NCBI RefSeq assembly: GCF_007097525.1
Contig: NZ_VKDD01000005.1
Location: 62,001 to 126,000, forward strand
Direction: 5' to 3'
Origin: Thalassomonas sp. M1454
Lineage (GTDB): Bacteria; Pseudomonadota; Gammaproteobacteria; Enterobacterales; Alteromonadaceae
Length of the DNA stretch: 64,000 bases
How positions within the stretch are numbered: position 1 is the first letter of the stretch; each line of letters starts with the position of its first letter. The translations under genes and the position numbers were made by a program. Shown piece by piece: positions 53,342-64,000 of this stretch. The notes under the pieces are model-generated. The model had not been told where the DNA came from and did not search any database. It saw nothing but the letters and a program-made list of their open reading frames with translations.

Positions 53342-56300
53342 TTATTGCTCCTGCTTATCTTTTAACGTGGCAACTAGCAATGCAGGTAAGAACGTAAGCG
53401 TAAGCAAGGTAGAAACCAAAATACCACTAAGTACAATAACCCCTACGCCTCGGTATAACTCGGTACCTTCTCCAGGAATAAGTACGAGTGGTGCTAAACC
53501 AAAAATGGTGGTCGCCGTTGACATTAAAATAGGTTTAAGGCGCTTTTCCAAAGCTTGCATCACAGCCGCTTTAACTTGCATGCCTTGTTCGATAATACCG
53601 CGGCGGGTTTGATCAACAATTAAGATAGGATTGTTGACCACAGTACCAAGTAAAATCAAAAAGCCAAGCATAGTGATCATATCAAACGGTAAATGAAAGC
53701 TAGCCATACCAATGCTATTAAGCACAGCGTTTATGCCATTAACGGCAACTAAGCCAAGTAAGCCACCTGCCATACCTAACGGCACCGTTGCTAAAATAAA
53801 TATAGGGTAACGCCAATGACTAAATATGGCGACGAGTAGTAAGAAACATAAAACCAATGCGATTATAAAGTTGCTCGATAGTGAGGCTTGAGTTGCTTCA
53901 AGTTGATCAGCCGCGCCGCTAATACTGACTTTAATGCCTTGCGCAATTTTACCTTCTTGCCAAAGCGTTGGCAGGAGCTCTTCTCTTACTTTTTGCTCGG
54001 CAATTTCTAAAGCAACGTTTCTTGGCGGAATAATATAAACTGACACAGTACGGTTACCATCAACACGGCGCACCGAATTACTGTTTTGACTTTCGACTAA
54101 ATCCGCTAACGCATTAAGTGGCAACACATTACCTTGCGGCGTAACTAATGGAGTATCAGCAAGCTGGGTAAGGTTTTGCTCATTACCTGCGCCACTAAAC
54201 AAAAAGATGTCGACTTTATCATCGTTTAAAATAAATTCATCCACATAAGCGCCATCACTCATAGCAGCAACCGCATAACCAAAATCACTGTTACTAAAGC
54301 CAAGTTCTGCAAGGCGTTGCCAGCGGGGCTTTATTTCAATTAATGGTTGGTCAAGAGTTAACGAGCTTGGCTGGGAGTTAATTTGAGGCTGATCAAATAC
54401 AACACTCGCTTGTTGATAAACCGCGTCCGCCGCTTGATATAACTCAGTAATATTATTACCGGCTATATCGACAGCCACAGCTCTTGTGCCGCCATTGTTA
54501 CTTGAGATAATAGAGCCCCGTGATGAGAATGCCCGCATATTCTCATAGCTTCTAAATTTTTTAGTGATGGCATCCATCATCTGATTAATATATGCAGGGT
54601 CAAGCGGTGCACTTAAAAACCAAATACGGCCAACCGATACCGACATAGAATAATACTCTAATGGTGGCATATCAGTTTCACCTGCAAGGAAAGCTTCGTC
54701 ACTTGCCATGACATAGCTATCAAAATGTTCTCTTAACTCTTCGCCTATTTTAGCCATTTCGGATAAATTATAATTAGGCGGCGCTATCATCATAGAAAAG
54801 GCTTTCGGCTCTTCTCCTTCAGGTAGATATTCAGCTGCTGGCATAAGCATATAAGCCGCACCTAATATCACCACAACAAAGCTAATTGCACACAGTCTTG
54901 CCTTAGCAATACTTTGGGTAAAGTACTTGGCTAAACTTAACCATTTTTTCGATAACTCAAATTGTTTACCCTGCTTTAAATCTTCTTTTTTAGTGATATG
55001 AGATAGTGCAACTGGGACAACAAAAATAGCCACTAGCATTGAGGCGATAATCGCTCCTGAAATCGCAATAGCGATATCAGAATAAAGCTGCCCTGCTTCT
55101 TGTTGCACAAACAAGATAGGCGCAAAAACTAAAACGGTAGTTGCCGTTGAGGCGAGTACTGCAGGCCATACTTCTGTAACACCATTAATAGCGGCTTCTA
55201 TCCTACTTATACCTCGGCGCTTTGCTTGCACGATAGATTCTAAAACAACGATGGTATTATCGACGGTCATACCGATAGCAAAAGCAACCCCAGCAAGTGA
55301 TATAACATTAATGGTGCGACCAAATGCCATTAACGCCAAAAACGCAGCAATGGTACATAAAGGAATACCTAATACACCGACAAGAGTTGCTTTACCTGAG
55401 CGTAGGAAATAATACATCACTAACGTTGCCAGTAATGCACCAAGGGCAAGATTGGTCCACACATTTTCTAGTGAGCTTTTAACGTATTTAACGTCATCGC
55501 TAGTTAACAGGAGCTCTAGGCCATTTTGTTGTAATAAGTCACGATTAATATCATCAACAATGGGTAACATAGCTTGTTTAATGGCTAAAACATTAGAGCC
55601 ACTTTCACGGCGAACCGACAGGCTGAGCGTGCGCTCGCCATCTTTAAACGACATGCTGCGAGTTTCAAAATGATCAAGCGTTACACTGGCCACATCGTTT
55701 AAGCGAATATTGGCGCCATTTTTCCGACTAATGATCAGTTGTTGTAATTCGCCAAGATCTTCAAAACGGGCAATAACGCGCAATAAATAGCGGCTTTGTC
55801 CACTTTCGATATCACCTGCTGAGGTATCTTTATTACGTGATCGAATAGCGTTTCTTAACTCAGATAAACTAATATCTCGCTGTGCTAATTTGCTCGCATC
55901 CACTTTAATTTGTATTTGCCGTTGCGCCCCGCCTCTTACGCTTACTTCTGATACGCCATCAACACTTTCCATACGAGGACGGATAAAGTCTTCAGCAAAG
56001 TCACGCAGCATATCAACATCAATATTTAATGGATTGCCTTCTTGTGGCTTTAATGAAAAATACATAAACGCATTACCAGAAAATGAGCTGGCAAATAACC
56101 TAGGTTGGTCAACATTTTCAGGGTATGAGGATACTTGGCTTAAAGCATTATTAACACGGATTAATGCATCGTTTTCATCAACACCAAAAGGAAATTCTAA
56201 CTCTATTCTTGCTGAGCCCATCTCGGCATAAGAGGTCATACGTTTTAATTGCGAAAGACCACGTAAATATCGCTCTTGTTCAATCAGGATTTCTTTTTCA

Positions 56301-56470
56301 ACATCTTGCGGCGTTGCGCCAGACCAGCCAGTTCTAACGGTAATGGTACGTACTTCTAAATCGGGGATCATTTGCACAGGAATAGATAACGCAGCTACTA
56401 AACCTAAAATGGTGCTAATTAAAACAACAACCGTAACTAAAATCCCTCTATTAACGGCTTGCGCTATCAT
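53342..56470 (-). CDS. RND-family efflux permease
   Basis: The 1042-residue inner-membrane pump has 12 expected helices, with the usual large periplasmic loops after helices 1 and 7. It has the GxAFAIGMTVDNTIVVLE segment (Asp in helix 4 region), and repeated FLILLGTVVNNPILIVDQ in the second half. The start MIAQAVNRGILVTVVVLIS is typical of HAE-type pumps rather than CusA. It overlaps its adaptor by four bases. No outer-membrane factor is in the window, so it would use a TolC encoded elsewhere. The substrate is unknown; the neighbours hint at metal or electrophile export. Confidence 0.9.
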   Translation of the reverse strand: MIAQAVNRGILVTVVVLISTILGLVAALSIPVQMIPDLEVRTITVRTGWSGATPQDVEKEILIEQERYLRGLSQLKRMTSYAEMGSARIELEFPFGVDENDALIRVNNALSQVSSYPENVDQPRLFASSFSGNAFMYFSLKPQEGNPLNIDVDMLRDFAEDFIRPRMESVDGVSEVSVRGGAQRQIQIKVDASKLAQRDISLSELRNAIRSRNKDTSAGDIESGQSRYLLRVIARFEDLGELQQLIISRKNGANIRLNDVASVTLDHFETRSMSFKDGERTLSLSVRRESGSNVLAIKQAMLPIVDDINRDLLQQNGLELLLTSDDVKYVKSSLENVWTNLALGALLATLVMYYFLRSGKATLVGVLGIPLCTIAAFLALMAFGRTINVISLAGVAFAIGMTVDNTIVVLESIVQAKRRGISRIEAAINGVTEVWPAVLASTATTVLVFAPILFVQQEAGQLYSDIAIAISGAIIASMLVAIFVVPVALSHITKKEDLKQGKQFELSKKWLSLAKYFTQSIAKARLCAISFVVVILGAAYMLMPAAEYLPEGEEPKAFSMMIAPPNYNLSEMAKIGEELREHFDSYVMASDEAFLAGETDMPPLEYYSMSVSVGRIWFLSAPLDPAYINQMMDAITKKFRSYENMRAFSSRGSIISSNNGGTRAVAVDIAGNNITELYQAADAVYQQASVVFDQPQINSQPSSLTLDQPLIEIKPRWQRLAELGFSNSDFGYAVAAMSDGAYVDEFILNDDKVDIFLFSGAGNEQNLTQLADTPLVTPQGNVLPLNALADLVESQNSNSVRRVDGNRTVSVYIIPPRNVALEIAEQKVREELLPTLWQEGKIAQGIKVSISGAADQLEATQASLSSNFIIALVLCFLLLVAIFSHWRYPIFILATVPLGMAGGLLGLVAVNGINAVLNSIGMASFHLPFDMITMLGFLILLGTVVNNPILIVDQTRRGIIEQGMQVKAAVMQALEKRLKPILMSTATTIFGLAPLVLIPGEGTELYRGVGVIVLSGILVSTLLTLTFLPALLVATLKDKQEQ

Positions 56471-57537
56471 GAGTTGTTACCTTGTTTAATAGTTACTTTG
56501 CTGCCCACAGTTAATACAGGTACACCGCTAACAATTACTGGATTTTTTGTTGTAAGGTCTGACACAGCAACTTTACCGTTTTGCTCTTCCACAACTGAAA
56601 TCACCATATTTTTAGCAACGCCATTTTCAACAACAAAGATACTTCGACCGCCATCAGGATGATACTTAATTGCTGACTTTGGCAACCATACAACGTCTGT
56701 TGAACTTGATGGCAGTGTAAGTAGCACCTGAGTTGACATGCCAACCACTAACCCTTCATTTGCAGCAATATCTACCCAAGCAGTTAATGCCCGGCTAGTA
56801 CTATCTGCGACAGCAACAACACGGCTCACTTTAGCTTGTATTGGCTTCATATGGCTAAAATCAGGTACTACAGAAACGTTAATATCTTTAGACTGTGAAG
56901 TTGCTGCTGAAATTACTGCATAATATTCTTGGGGTACAGCAACATTCACTCTTAATTGCTGATCACCAACTAAAGTAAACACCGAAGTTTGCTGAGTAAC
57001 CCACTCACCTAAATCAATGTTTCGACTAGCAATAACGCCATTAAATGGCGCGAATAAACTATGTCTTGCTAACTCTTCTTGGCGATGCGCTAGCTCTGCT
57101 TTTGCGCCAGAATACTGTGCCTTAGCAATAGCAAGATTAGACTGACGCTCACCAATCAAGGTTTTTTCGATAACGTTTTTGCTTGATAGTTCAACGACTT
57201 CATCTAGTAACCGCTGCGCTTCATTCATAATGGCTTGCGCAGCTTGATAGTCTGCACGAGCTTGCTCAACATTAATACGCGCAAACTTATCATCAAGCAC
57301 AATAAGTTTTTGCCCTTTACTAACCACATCTCCGGCATCAACCAACAAACTTGCGACCACACCAGATTGCAAAGGAGCTAAGCGTGCATGCTGTTTTGCT
57401 TCAACGGTGCCAGAAAGAGAAAGCACTTTATTTGACTGGCTTATTTCTGGGTAAACCACGTCAACTACAGGGCTAGTTGCAGCATATGCAAAGATATTAG
57501 TAACCAATAAAGCAATAAAAGTGATGAGTCGTGACAT
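56467..57537 (-). CDS. RND periplasmic adaptor (membrane fusion protein)
   Basis: The 356-residue protein has an N-terminal signal (ITFIALLVTNIFAYA), a split lipoyl domain (LSGTVEAKQHARLAPLQSGVVASLLVDAGDVVSKGQ and later APFNGVIASRNIDLGEWV), a coiled-coil hairpin between them (~100-170) and a beta-barrel. It links the permease to TolC. It is the first gene of the RND unit, with 4-base overlap to the permease. A free-standing promoter was not identified in 57538-57690. Confidence 0.9.
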   Translation of the reverse strand: MSRLITFIALLVTNIFAYAATSPVVDVVYPEISQSNKVLSLSGTVEAKQHARLAPLQSGVVASLLVDAGDVVSKGQKLIVLDDKFARINVEQARADYQAAQAIMNEAQRLLDEVVELSSKNVIEKTLIGERQSNLAIAKAQYSGAKAELAHRQEELARHSLFAPFNGVIASRNIDLGEWVTQQTSVFTLVGDQQLRVNVAVPQEYYAVISAATSQSKDINVSVVPDFSHMKPIQAKVSRVVAVADSTSRALTAWVDIAANEGLVVGMSTQVLLTLPSSSTDVVWLPKSAIKYHPDGGRSIFVVENGVAKNMVISVVEEQNGKVAVSDLTTKNPVIVSGVPVLTVGSKVTIKQGNNS

Positions 57538-57693
57538 TAGGCTCTGCCTTGTTAATTATATAAATGATAACTGTTCTCATTAAGAATAAGTTATCTAACA
57601 ATAAATTTCACTGAATTTATGTCTAAGTATTTAAATATTTTAGATAAATTAAAGTATCACCTTAAAATTGAAATGTGCAAAATTTAAAAACAA

Positions 57694-57718
57694 AAAAGCG
57701 AGCTTATAGCTCGCTTTT
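57694..57718 (-). terminator. Terminator of gcvP
   Basis: AAAAGCGAGCT pairs with AGCTCGCTTTT across three bases, with a T-run on the minus strand. It lies 34 bases past the gcvP stop. Confidence 0.85.
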
Positions 57719-57751
57719 AAATCAGTCGACTTGTTGTCAGTCGGGAATTAA

Positions 57752-60652
57752 CTAATCTTCGTAAGTAGATACCGGCGGACATGAACAAATTAAGTTACGG
57801 TCGCCGTATACATCATCGATACGGTTAACTGTTGGCCAGAATTTGTTTGCTGCCGCTGCCGCTACTGGGAATACTGCTTCTTGGATTGAGTAAGCTCTAT
57901 CCCATGTATCAGTAATATCAGCTAGCGTATGTGGTGCATTATGAAGAGGGTTATCTTCACTTGTCCACTCACCTGATTCAACTTTACGAACTTCATCACG
58001 TATTGCTGTCATTGCTTCAATAAAACGATCAAGTTCTACTTTGCTTTCAGACTCTGTAGGCTCAATCATGAACGTACCTGCAACCGGGAATGACATAGTT
58101 GGCGCGTGGAAACCGTAGTCCATTAAACGCTTAGCCATATCAACTTCTGTAATACCTGATTCTGCTTTTAATGGGCGTAAATCGATAATACATTCGTGTG
58201 CTACACGGCCATTTTTATCAGAGTATAAAATTGGGTAGTGTGCGCTTAATTTAGTCGCTAAGTAGTTGGCATTAGTAATGGCGTATTTAGTTGCATCGGT
58301 TACACCTTTTTTACCTAATAAGGCAATGTAAAGGTAAGAAATACAAAGAATACCCGCTGAGCCAAATGGCGCGGCAGATACAGAGCCGTTACCTTTAGTG
58401 TTTTCATTAACGGTAACTAATGCGTGATCAGGTAAAAATGGTGCTAAGTGCGCTTTAACGCCGATAGGACCCATACCTGGACCGCCACCACCATGTGGAA
58501 TAGCGAATGTTTTGTGTAAGTTTAAGTGCGATACATCAGCGCCAATGTAACCTGGCGAAGTAATACCAACTTGTGCGTTCATGTTCGCGCCATCAAGGTA
58601 AACCTGACCGCCGTTAGCATGAATTACATCACAAATTTCTTTGATTGTTGTTTCGTATACACCATGCGTAGATGGGTACGTGATCATGATACAAGCTAAG
58701 TTTTCTGCATGCTCTTCGGCTTTCGCCTTTAAGTCATCCATATCAACGTTACCGTTTTTATCACAAGCAGTAACAACAACTTTCATACCAACCATTTGCG
58801 CAGATGCAGGGTTAGTACCGTGCGCAGAAGATGGAATTAAACAAATATTACGGTGACTGTCGCCACGGCTCTCGTGGTATTTATGAATAGCAATTAATCC
58901 AGCATACTCACCTTGTGCACCAGAGTTTGGTTGCATTGAGATATTGTCGTAACCAGTTAATTCAACTAACCAATCACCAAGCTCATCAATCATTTGTTTG
59001 TAACCTTGTGCTTGCTCAATTGGAGCAAAAGGATGCATATTGGCAAATTCAGGCCATGATACCGGGATCATCTGCGCGGTTGCATTAAGCTTCATGGTAC
59101 AAGAGCCTAATGAGATCATTGAGTGGTTAAGAGCTAAATCTTTGTTTTCTAGCTTTTTGATGTAACGTAACATCTCAGTTTCTGAGTGGTACGAGTTAAA
59201 TACTGGGTGCGTTAAGATTTCTGATTCACGAACAAGTGATGCAGGGATTGAAGACATGCCTGATGCCACAACAGCGTCATCTAATTCGCTAACATCTAAG
59301 CCGTGACCACTACCAAGTAATACATCAAATAATGTATTTAATGATTCACGATTAGTTGTTTCATCAAGAGAAACACCAATTTGGCCAGCAACATCAACAC
59401 GTAAATTAATATTTGCAGCTAATGCACGAGCAACGATTTCTTCTTTGTTGAAACCTTGGGTAGCATCTACATCAAACGTTAATGTGTCGAAGTAGTTGTT
59501 ATGCATCGCCATTAAACCATTTTGCGCCGTACCTAAAGCTAAGATATCAGTGAAACGGTGAATACGCTCAGCGATTACTTTTAAGCCTTTCGGGCCATGG
59601 TAAACCGCATAAAATGCTGCCATATTGGCTAATAAAACTTGCGCAGTACAAATGTTTGAGTTGGCTTTTTCGCGGCGAATGTGTTGCTCACGAGTTTGCA
59701 TCGCCATACGTAGTGCGTTGTTACCGCGAGTATCTTTTGATACACCAATAATACGACCAGGTAATGAACGCTTGTATTTATCTGACGTAGTAAAGAATGC
59801 CGCATGAGGACCACCGTAGCCCATTGGAACACCAAAGCGTTGGCTTGAACCAATAACGGCATCAGCACCTAACTCACCTGGCGCTTTCAGCATCACTAAA
59901 CTCATGATATCAGCAGCAACTGCAACAATACCTTTGTTGGCATGAATGCTCGCAATTAAATCAGTAATGTCTGTTACTTCACCTGTTGCTGATGGGTATT
60001 GTAATAATGCACCAAAGATATCGTGCTCAGGCGCTTGCGTAGCCGGAGCAACAACAACGTCAAAACCAAACATGTCAGCACGTTGCTTAACTAAGTCGAT
60101 AGTTTGTGGGAACACATCACTTGCGATGAAGAATAAATTTGATTTTTTGTTTTTAGAAACACGCTTAGCTAAAGCCATTGCTTCAGCAGCCGCAGTACCT
60201 TCATCAAGTAATGAAGCACTTGCTAAATCTAGACCTGTTAAGTCGATACACATTTGTTGGTAGTTAAGTAATGATTCTAAACGACCTTGAGCGATCTCAG
60301 GTTGGTACGGCGTATATGCTGTGTACCAGCCTGGATTTTCTAACACGTTACGTAAAATCACGTTTGGTGTTAATGTGCCGTAGTAACCTAAACCAATGTG
60401 CGAAGTATTAACTTTGTTCAAGCTCGCAACTGCTTTTAAGTCGGCAAGTGCTTGTACTTCAGTTTTACTTTCGCCAATGGCAGGTAAATTTGCTAAACGA
60501 ATATCGCTAGGTACGATTTCATCAATTAAAGCATCAACAGAGTCGCTACCAATTTCTTTAAGCATTGCATCAGTTTGCTCTGCACTTGGGCCAATGTGAC
60601 GACGGATAAAATCTTCAGTTTGCTCTAATTGAGTCAACGATTGAGTAGACAT
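57752..60652 (-). CDS. gcvP: Glycine dehydrogenase (decarboxylating), P protein
   Basis: The 966-residue PLP enzyme is a full-length fused P protein. Its C-terminal half carries the PLP lysine ([18 protein letters not shown]) and the N-terminal half mirrors the fold. It decarboxylates glycine and passes the aminomethyl group to the lipoyl arm of GcvH. It is the last gene of gcvTHP. A hairpin (60730-60758) sits between gcvH and gcvP. Confidence 0.95.
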   Translation of the reverse strand: MSTQSLTQLEQTEDFIRRHIGPSAEQTDAMLKEIGSDSVDALIDEIVPSDIRLANLPAIGESKTEVQALADLKAVASLNKVNTSHIGLGYYGTLTPNVILRNVLENPGWYTAYTPYQPEIAQGRLESLLNYQQMCIDLTGLDLASASLLDEGTAAAEAMALAKRVSKNKKSNLFFIASDVFPQTIDLVKQRADMFGFDVVVAPATQAPEHDIFGALLQYPSATGEVTDITDLIASIHANKGIVAVAADIMSLVMLKAPGELGADAVIGSSQRFGVPMGYGGPHAAFFTTSDKYKRSLPGRIIGVSKDTRGNNALRMAMQTREQHIRREKANSNICTAQVLLANMAAFYAVYHGPKGLKVIAERIHRFTDILALGTAQNGLMAMHNNYFDTLTFDVDATQGFNKEEIVARALAANINLRVDVAGQIGVSLDETTNRESLNTLFDVLLGSGHGLDVSELDDAVVASGMSSIPASLVRESEILTHPVFNSYHSETEMLRYIKKLENKDLALNHSMISLGSCTMKLNATAQMIPVSWPEFANMHPFAPIEQAQGYKQMIDELGDWLVELTGYDNISMQPNSGAQGEYAGLIAIHKYHESRGDSHRNICLIPSSAHGTNPASAQMVGMKVVVTACDKNGNVDMDDLKAKAEEHAENLACIMITYPSTHGVYETTIKEICDVIHANGGQVYLDGANMNAQVGITSPGYIGADVSHLNLHKTFAIPHGGGGPGMGPIGVKAHLAPFLPDHALVTVNENTKGNGSVSAAPFGSAGILCISYLYIALLGKKGVTDATKYAITNANYLATKLSAHYPILYSDKNGRVAHECIIDLRPLKAESGITEVDMAKRLMDYGFHAPTMSFPVAGTFMIEPTESESKVELDRFIEAMTAIRDEVRKVESGEWTSEDNPLHNAPHTLADITDTWDRAYSIQEAVFPVAAAAANKFWPTVNRIDDVYGDRNLICSCPPVSTYED

Positions 60653-60729
60653 ACAACAGGTCCTAAAATTTCAGTAACTTGAGTTACTGGTTTATTTAAT
60701 TTATTTAAACTATTTCGGTGCTAAAATAA

Positions 60730-60758
60730 ATAAGCCCCGAACTGCGTTCGAGGCTTAT
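60730..60758 (-). terminator. Hairpin between gcvH and gcvP (possible attenuator)
   Basis: A 13-bp stem with one mismatch (ATAAGCC...CGAAC / GTTCGAGGCTTAT) and, on the minus strand, a TTTATTTT tail. It could lower gcvP expression relative to gcvT and gcvH. Confidence 0.55.
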
Positions 60759-60778
60759 AAATGATTGTTAATTAACAA

Positions 60779-61168
60779 TTAATCTTCGTCAATTGAATTT
60801 TCGTAGCCTTCAGCATCTAATAATGCGTCTAACTCGCTAGCGTCATCCAATTTGATTTTAAACATCCAACCGTCACCAAATGCGTCAGAGTTAACTAACT
60901 CAGGTGAATCTTCTAAGTCTTCGTTAACTTCAATAATTTCACCTGAAACAGGTGCGTAGATGTCAGAGGCAGCTTTTACCGACTCAGCAACAGCTACATC
61001 ATCACCAGTACTTACTTCGTCACCAACTTCTGGTAACTCAACAAATACCATGTCGCCTAAAAGGCCTTGTGCGTGTTCAGTGATACCAACAGTAACAGTA
61101 CCGTCACCTTCGTTGCGTACCCATTCGTGTGATGTTGCGTATTTTAATTCTGAAGGAATTGAGCTCAT
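60779..61168 (-). CDS. gcvH: Glycine cleavage system H protein
   Basis: The 129-residue lipoyl carrier has the lipoylation Lys65 in [18 protein letters not shown] and the family N terminus ([21 protein letters not shown]). It shuttles the aminomethyl group between P, T and L proteins. The acidic C terminus is normal. Confidence 0.95.
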   Translation of the reverse strand: MSSIPSELKYATSHEWVRNEGDGTVTVGITEHAQGLLGDMVFVELPEVGDEVSTGDDVAVAESVKAASDIYAPVSGEIIEVNEDLEDSPELVNSDAFGDGWMFKIKLDDASELDALLDAEGYENSIDED

Positions 61169-61339
61169 TTTTTTGTTCCTAAAAAGTTTTTAATTTTTGT
61201 ACTCTTGCACGCTAAGCAAAAGAGTTTATTCATACGGTTGTTGTCTGTCTATATAATAGTCAAATTTGACCGTATGAAAATATATTTTTTGTTTTTTATC
61301 GCTATTTTTTAATTCGATTTTCTTATATTGAAAACGAGA

Positions 61340-62428
61340 TTAAAAAACTTTTTTACCATTACGTACGAAGCTTGGTCTAATAACCTTAACTTCAACATGC
61401 TTCTTACGCATTTCTACTTGTACAGTATCTTCTAATTTAACTGCGCGTGGCACACGAGCCATAGCAATAGAATGACCTAATGTAGGAGAGAAAGTACCAG
61501 AAGTAATAACACCTTCGCCGTGCTCAGTAATTACTTTTAAGCCAGTACGTAATACGCCTTTAGCTTCCATTACTAAACCAACTAGTTTTTGTTCGTCGCC
61601 TGCAGCTCGTTGTGCAGTTAATACTTCACGGCCAATAAAGTCGCGAGACTCGTCATCCCATGCAATAGTCCAAGCCATGTTAGCGGCAAGTGGAGAAACA
61701 GTTTCATCCATATCTAAACCGTAAAGGTTCATACCCGCTTCTAAACGTAATGTATCACGAGCACCTAAACCACATGGCGCCACGCCAGCATCTAATAGTT
61801 GCTGCCATAAATCTGCGGCTTGCTCTGCTGGTAATGCAATTTCATAGCCGTTTTCACCAGTGTAACCAGTCGTAGCAATAAATAAATCACCAGCTTGGGC
61901 TGAGTAGAATGGCTTCATACCGTCAACAGCAGCAGTTTGCTCTGCATCTAATAAAGTAGCAACTTTAGCTTTAGCTTGTGGACCTTGTACTGCGATCATA
62001 GCGAACTCTGGACGTTCAGTTACGGTCACTTCAAAACCTTGAGCTTGCTTATTGATCCACGCAAGATCTTTTTCACGCGTTGCAGAGTTAACCACTAAAC
62101 GGTAATCCGTGCTTGAGAAGAAATAAATGATCAAATCATCAATCACACCACCTTCTTCATTACACATACCGGTGTAAAGGGCTTTACCAGCTTCTTCAAG
62201 CTTAGCTACATCATTAATAACCAAACGACGTAAAAATGCTTTAGCATCACTGCCCTTAACATCAACAATGGTCATGTGAGATACGTCAAACATACCGGCG
62301 TCAGTGCGCACAGCATTATGTTCTTCAATTTGAGAGCCATAGTTAATTGGCATTTCCCAGCCGTAGAAATCAACCATCTTTGCATTGGCTTCTAGGTGTT
62401 TTGCGTGTAGTACGGTTTTATTAGTCAT
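61340..62428 (-). CDS. gcvT: Aminomethyltransferase, T protein
   Basis: The 362-residue folate-dependent enzyme has [15 protein letters not shown] at the N terminus, [13 protein letters not shown] in the middle and [18 protein letters not shown] with the Asp-Arg pair. It releases ammonia and makes methylene-THF. The start at 62428 (ATG) has AGTGA about ten bases upstream; a GTG at 62440 is an alternative that lacks a ribosome site. It is the first gene of the operon. Confidence 0.95.
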   Translation of the reverse strand: MTNKTVLHAKHLEANAKMVDFYGWEMPINYGSQIEEHNAVRTDAGMFDVSHMTIVDVKGSDAKAFLRRLVINDVAKLEEAGKALYTGMCNEEGGVIDDLIIYFFSSTDYRLVVNSATREKDLAWINKQAQGFEVTVTERPEFAMIAVQGPQAKAKVATLLDAEQTAAVDGMKPFYSAQAGDLFIATTGYTGENGYEIALPAEQAADLWQQLLDAGVAPCGLGARDTLRLEAGMNLYGLDMDETVSPLAANMAWTIAWDDESRDFIGREVLTAQRAAGDEQKLVGLVMEAKGVLRTGLKVITEHGEGVITSGTFSPTLGHSIAMARVPRAVKLEDTVQVEMRKKHVEVKVIRPSFVRNGKKVF

Positions 62429-62541
62429 GCTGTTATTCACTTTATCGTTGGGTTAGGCATTTCCATAGCAGGAAATAGTCGCTAACGCTTTGCTGCTTTA
62501 GTAACCAATCGGCAACTAAATCGTAACTAAATTTGCGCAAG

Positions 62542-62570
62542 ATTATACGATGAGGATTTGTGTGAATCAA
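62542..62570 (-). promoter_or_regulatory. Sigma70 promoter of gcvTHP
   Basis: On the minus strand TTGATT and a perfect TATAAT are exactly 17 bases apart, 114 bases upstream of the gcvT ATG. No glycine-riboswitch features were recognised in the ~110-base leader. The rest of 62429-62729 shows no gene. Confidence 0.6.
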
Positions 62571-62729
62571 TTTAAAAACACACTTTTTAAAACATTAAAC
62601 CAACTAAATAGTAATTACCGAACATTATTCTAATTAAATCAAAATAACAAAATTAAATATTAATTATTTTTTACGTTTTAGCAGTTAGCTCATTGTTCAA
62701 TATTTACACATTAACTTTATTTAACAAAG

Positions 62730-63974
62730 CTAAAGTAAGCCGTCCTGGTTTTGCGATAATTTAGGTAACTCGCCTTTAAAACCAAGCGCTTGTTTTATCA
62801 GTAATTTTTTTGCAGGTGAAAACTGATTTAACAAAGACATACCTAAGCCACGGATCACTTTAGGTAGTTTTTGTTGTAAAGAGAAGCCTTGCTTAATCGA
62901 CTCCATAGCCATGATCATTTCACTGGCATCAGCTTTGCGCCAACGACTGAAATGACCAAGCGCTTTGCTGTCACTTATGTCGCTACCTTGCTCAACTAAT
63001 TGCTCAAGAGTTTGAGCTAAAGCAGATACATCAACTAAACCTAGGTTAACGCCCTGCCCAGCGAGCGGATGAATAGTATGTGCTGCATCACCAACTAATA
63101 CTACGCGGTCTTTAACAAACTCATTAGCTAAACGCATAGTTAATGGGAACGTTGCTCGCTCGCTAACTAAAGATACTTGTCCTAACTTGCCATCGCTAGC
63201 TGCGAGAATTTCTTTATTAAACTCTTCCTCGCTCAGGCTTTTTATACGCTGCGCTTCATCAGGCGGCAGTGACCAAACAATAGAGCAATGATCTTGCTTA
63301 TATAAAGGTAGAAAAGCTAACGGTCCGGTAGGTAAAAATACTTGCCAAGCAGTGTCTTGATGGCCTTGACTGCACTTTACCGAGGCAACAAGTGCATGAT
63401 GATCGTAGTCACGAAAAGTCATCGCCATATCAAGTTGCTTACGCACCCATGAATTTGCACCATCCGCGCCAATAACAAGCTTTGCCGTAACTGGTGCTTG
63501 ACCTTCAATCATTAAAAATACTTCACTACTGCCCATGGCAATGCTAGTTAGTTTTTCAGTAATAAATACAATACCGTTGTCTTGCTCTGCTTTGTTCCAT
63601 AAAGCATTACGAATAACATCGTTTTCAACGATCCAACCTAAATTTTGCTCTTTATTATTGCTGCTCGCTATAAGGTTTGGGAAGTCTTGTTGGGTAAAAT
63701 CAAGATGGCCATAACCGTCTTTATCCCACACATGCATACTTTTATATGGCTGTAGTCGAGTATTAGTTATGTCTTGCCAAACCCCAAGGTTAGTAAATAG
63801 TTGTTGGCTTGCACCATTAATGGCACTTACTCGAAGATGAGGATCTGAAGATAATTCATTTAATGCTTGGCTTTCAACGAGGCCAACCGTTAATGAGGTT
63901 TGCTTACGAATAGCTAACGCCGTTGTTAAGCCAACTATACCACCGCCAACAATTACAACATCAAGGTTTTGCAT
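62730..63974 (-). CDS. ubiI: 2-octaprenylphenol hydroxylase UbiI (VisC)
   Basis: The 414-residue FAD monooxygenase has a Rossmann start (VVIVGGGIVGLTTAL), LRVSAINGASQQLFTNLGVW, the DG motif VIGADGANSWVR, and GDAAHTIHPLAGQGVNLGLVD. It matches E. coli UbiI (VisC) throughout, and the order ubiI-gcvT-gcvH-gcvP matches E. coli. It adds the C5 hydroxyl in ubiquinone synthesis. ubiH would be expected just upstream, beyond the window edge. Confidence 0.92.
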   Translation of the reverse strand: MQNLDVVIVGGGIVGLTTALAIRKQTSLTVGLVESQALNELSSDPHLRVSAINGASQQLFTNLGVWQDITNTRLQPYKSMHVWDKDGYGHLDFTQQDFPNLIASSNNKEQNLGWIVENDVIRNALWNKAEQDNGIVFITEKLTSIAMGSSEVFLMIEGQAPVTAKLVIGADGANSWVRKQLDMAMTFRDYDHHALVASVKCSQGHQDTAWQVFLPTGPLAFLPLYKQDHCSIVWSLPPDEAQRIKSLSEEEFNKEILAASDGKLGQVSLVSERATFPLTMRLANEFVKDRVVLVGDAAHTIHPLAGQGVNLGLVDVSALAQTLEQLVEQGSDISDSKALGHFSRWRKADASEMIMAMESIKQGFSLQQKLPKVIRGLGMSLLNQFSPAKKLLIKQALGFKGELPKLSQNQDGLL

Positions 63975-64000
63975 TATTATTCTCTTCGATTTTACTATTA

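Noticed and set aside
62441-62580. Glycine riboswitch upstream of gcvT
   Set aside because: I could not find the conserved glycine-aptamer segments on the minus strand; a model search would be needed to settle it.
1-64000. CRISPR array, prophage, intact insertion sequence, rRNA or tRNA
   Set aside because: No array of spaced identical repeats, phage structural genes, transposase gene or RNA gene was recognised on reading the window.

Overview
The window is AT-rich chromosomal DNA from a marine gammaproteobacterium of the order Alteromonadales. Colwelliaceae (Colwellia/Thalassotalea-like) is the best guess. The basis is the gene families seen (YajD, EfpL, HopJ-type, DUF3622, DUF2947 and TrmK-like proteins), the ubiI-gcvT-gcvH-gcvP order, and the large TonB-dependent receptors paired with an alginate locus. 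This placement is inference from gene content; no rRNA or tRNA gene was recognised.

Region by region. 0-15 kb is housekeeping and conserved-hypothetical territory: FAD-dependent dehydrogenase end, RsuA, Nudix, YajD, hydrolase, MipA/OmpV, HopJ-type, TrmK, thioesterase, phosphotransferase, EfpL, an M14-like peptidase, an ABC exporter and a MAPEG protein. It carries three copies (two full, one partial) of a 160-bp MITE-like repeat. 15.2-16.2 kb holds a Phd/PIN toxin-antitoxin pair with a readable promoter and operator. 16.2-21.1 kb holds rhlE, then a nitrite-reductase unit: nrfA with five CXXCH sites and a b561-type cytochrome, preceded by an FNR-like box. An outer-membrane barrel gene follows. 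21.2-30.4 kb holds argO/argP, two further LysR regulators, DoxX, two pirins and a gloA-nemA pair.

30.6-49.2 kb is a complete alginate-utilisation locus. Outside the cell or in the periplasm, two PL7 lyases (one a VCBS-repeat lipoprotein), a PL6 lyase and a PL17 oligoalginate lyase break alginate to unsaturated monouronate. A 983-residue TonB receptor probably imports oligomers. An MFS permease and KdgF handle the monouronate, a beta-hydroxyacid-dehydrogenase-type DEH reductase makes KDG, and KdgK and Eda deliver pyruvate and glyceraldehyde-3-phosphate. A FadR-type GntR protein is the probable regulator. TGGT-N2-ACCA sites and a 12-bp-phased ACCA array lie in the flanking control regions.

49.2-57.5 kb holds a 56-residue protein too short for routine ORF calling, a small conserved protein with a paralog at 9 kb, a phytanoyl-CoA dioxygenase-like protein, a His-rich TonB receptor, a Cys-rich secreted protein, and an RND pump with its adaptor. 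The Cys- and His-rich parts suggest metal handling. 57.7-64 kb is ubiI and the glycine cleavage operon gcvTHP, with a good sigma70 promoter upstream of gcvT.

I found no CRISPR array, prophage or intact insertion sequence. The most notable items are the MITE family, the phased ACCA array, the all-CXXCH NrfA with its unusual membrane partner, and the metal-associated TonB/RND cluster.
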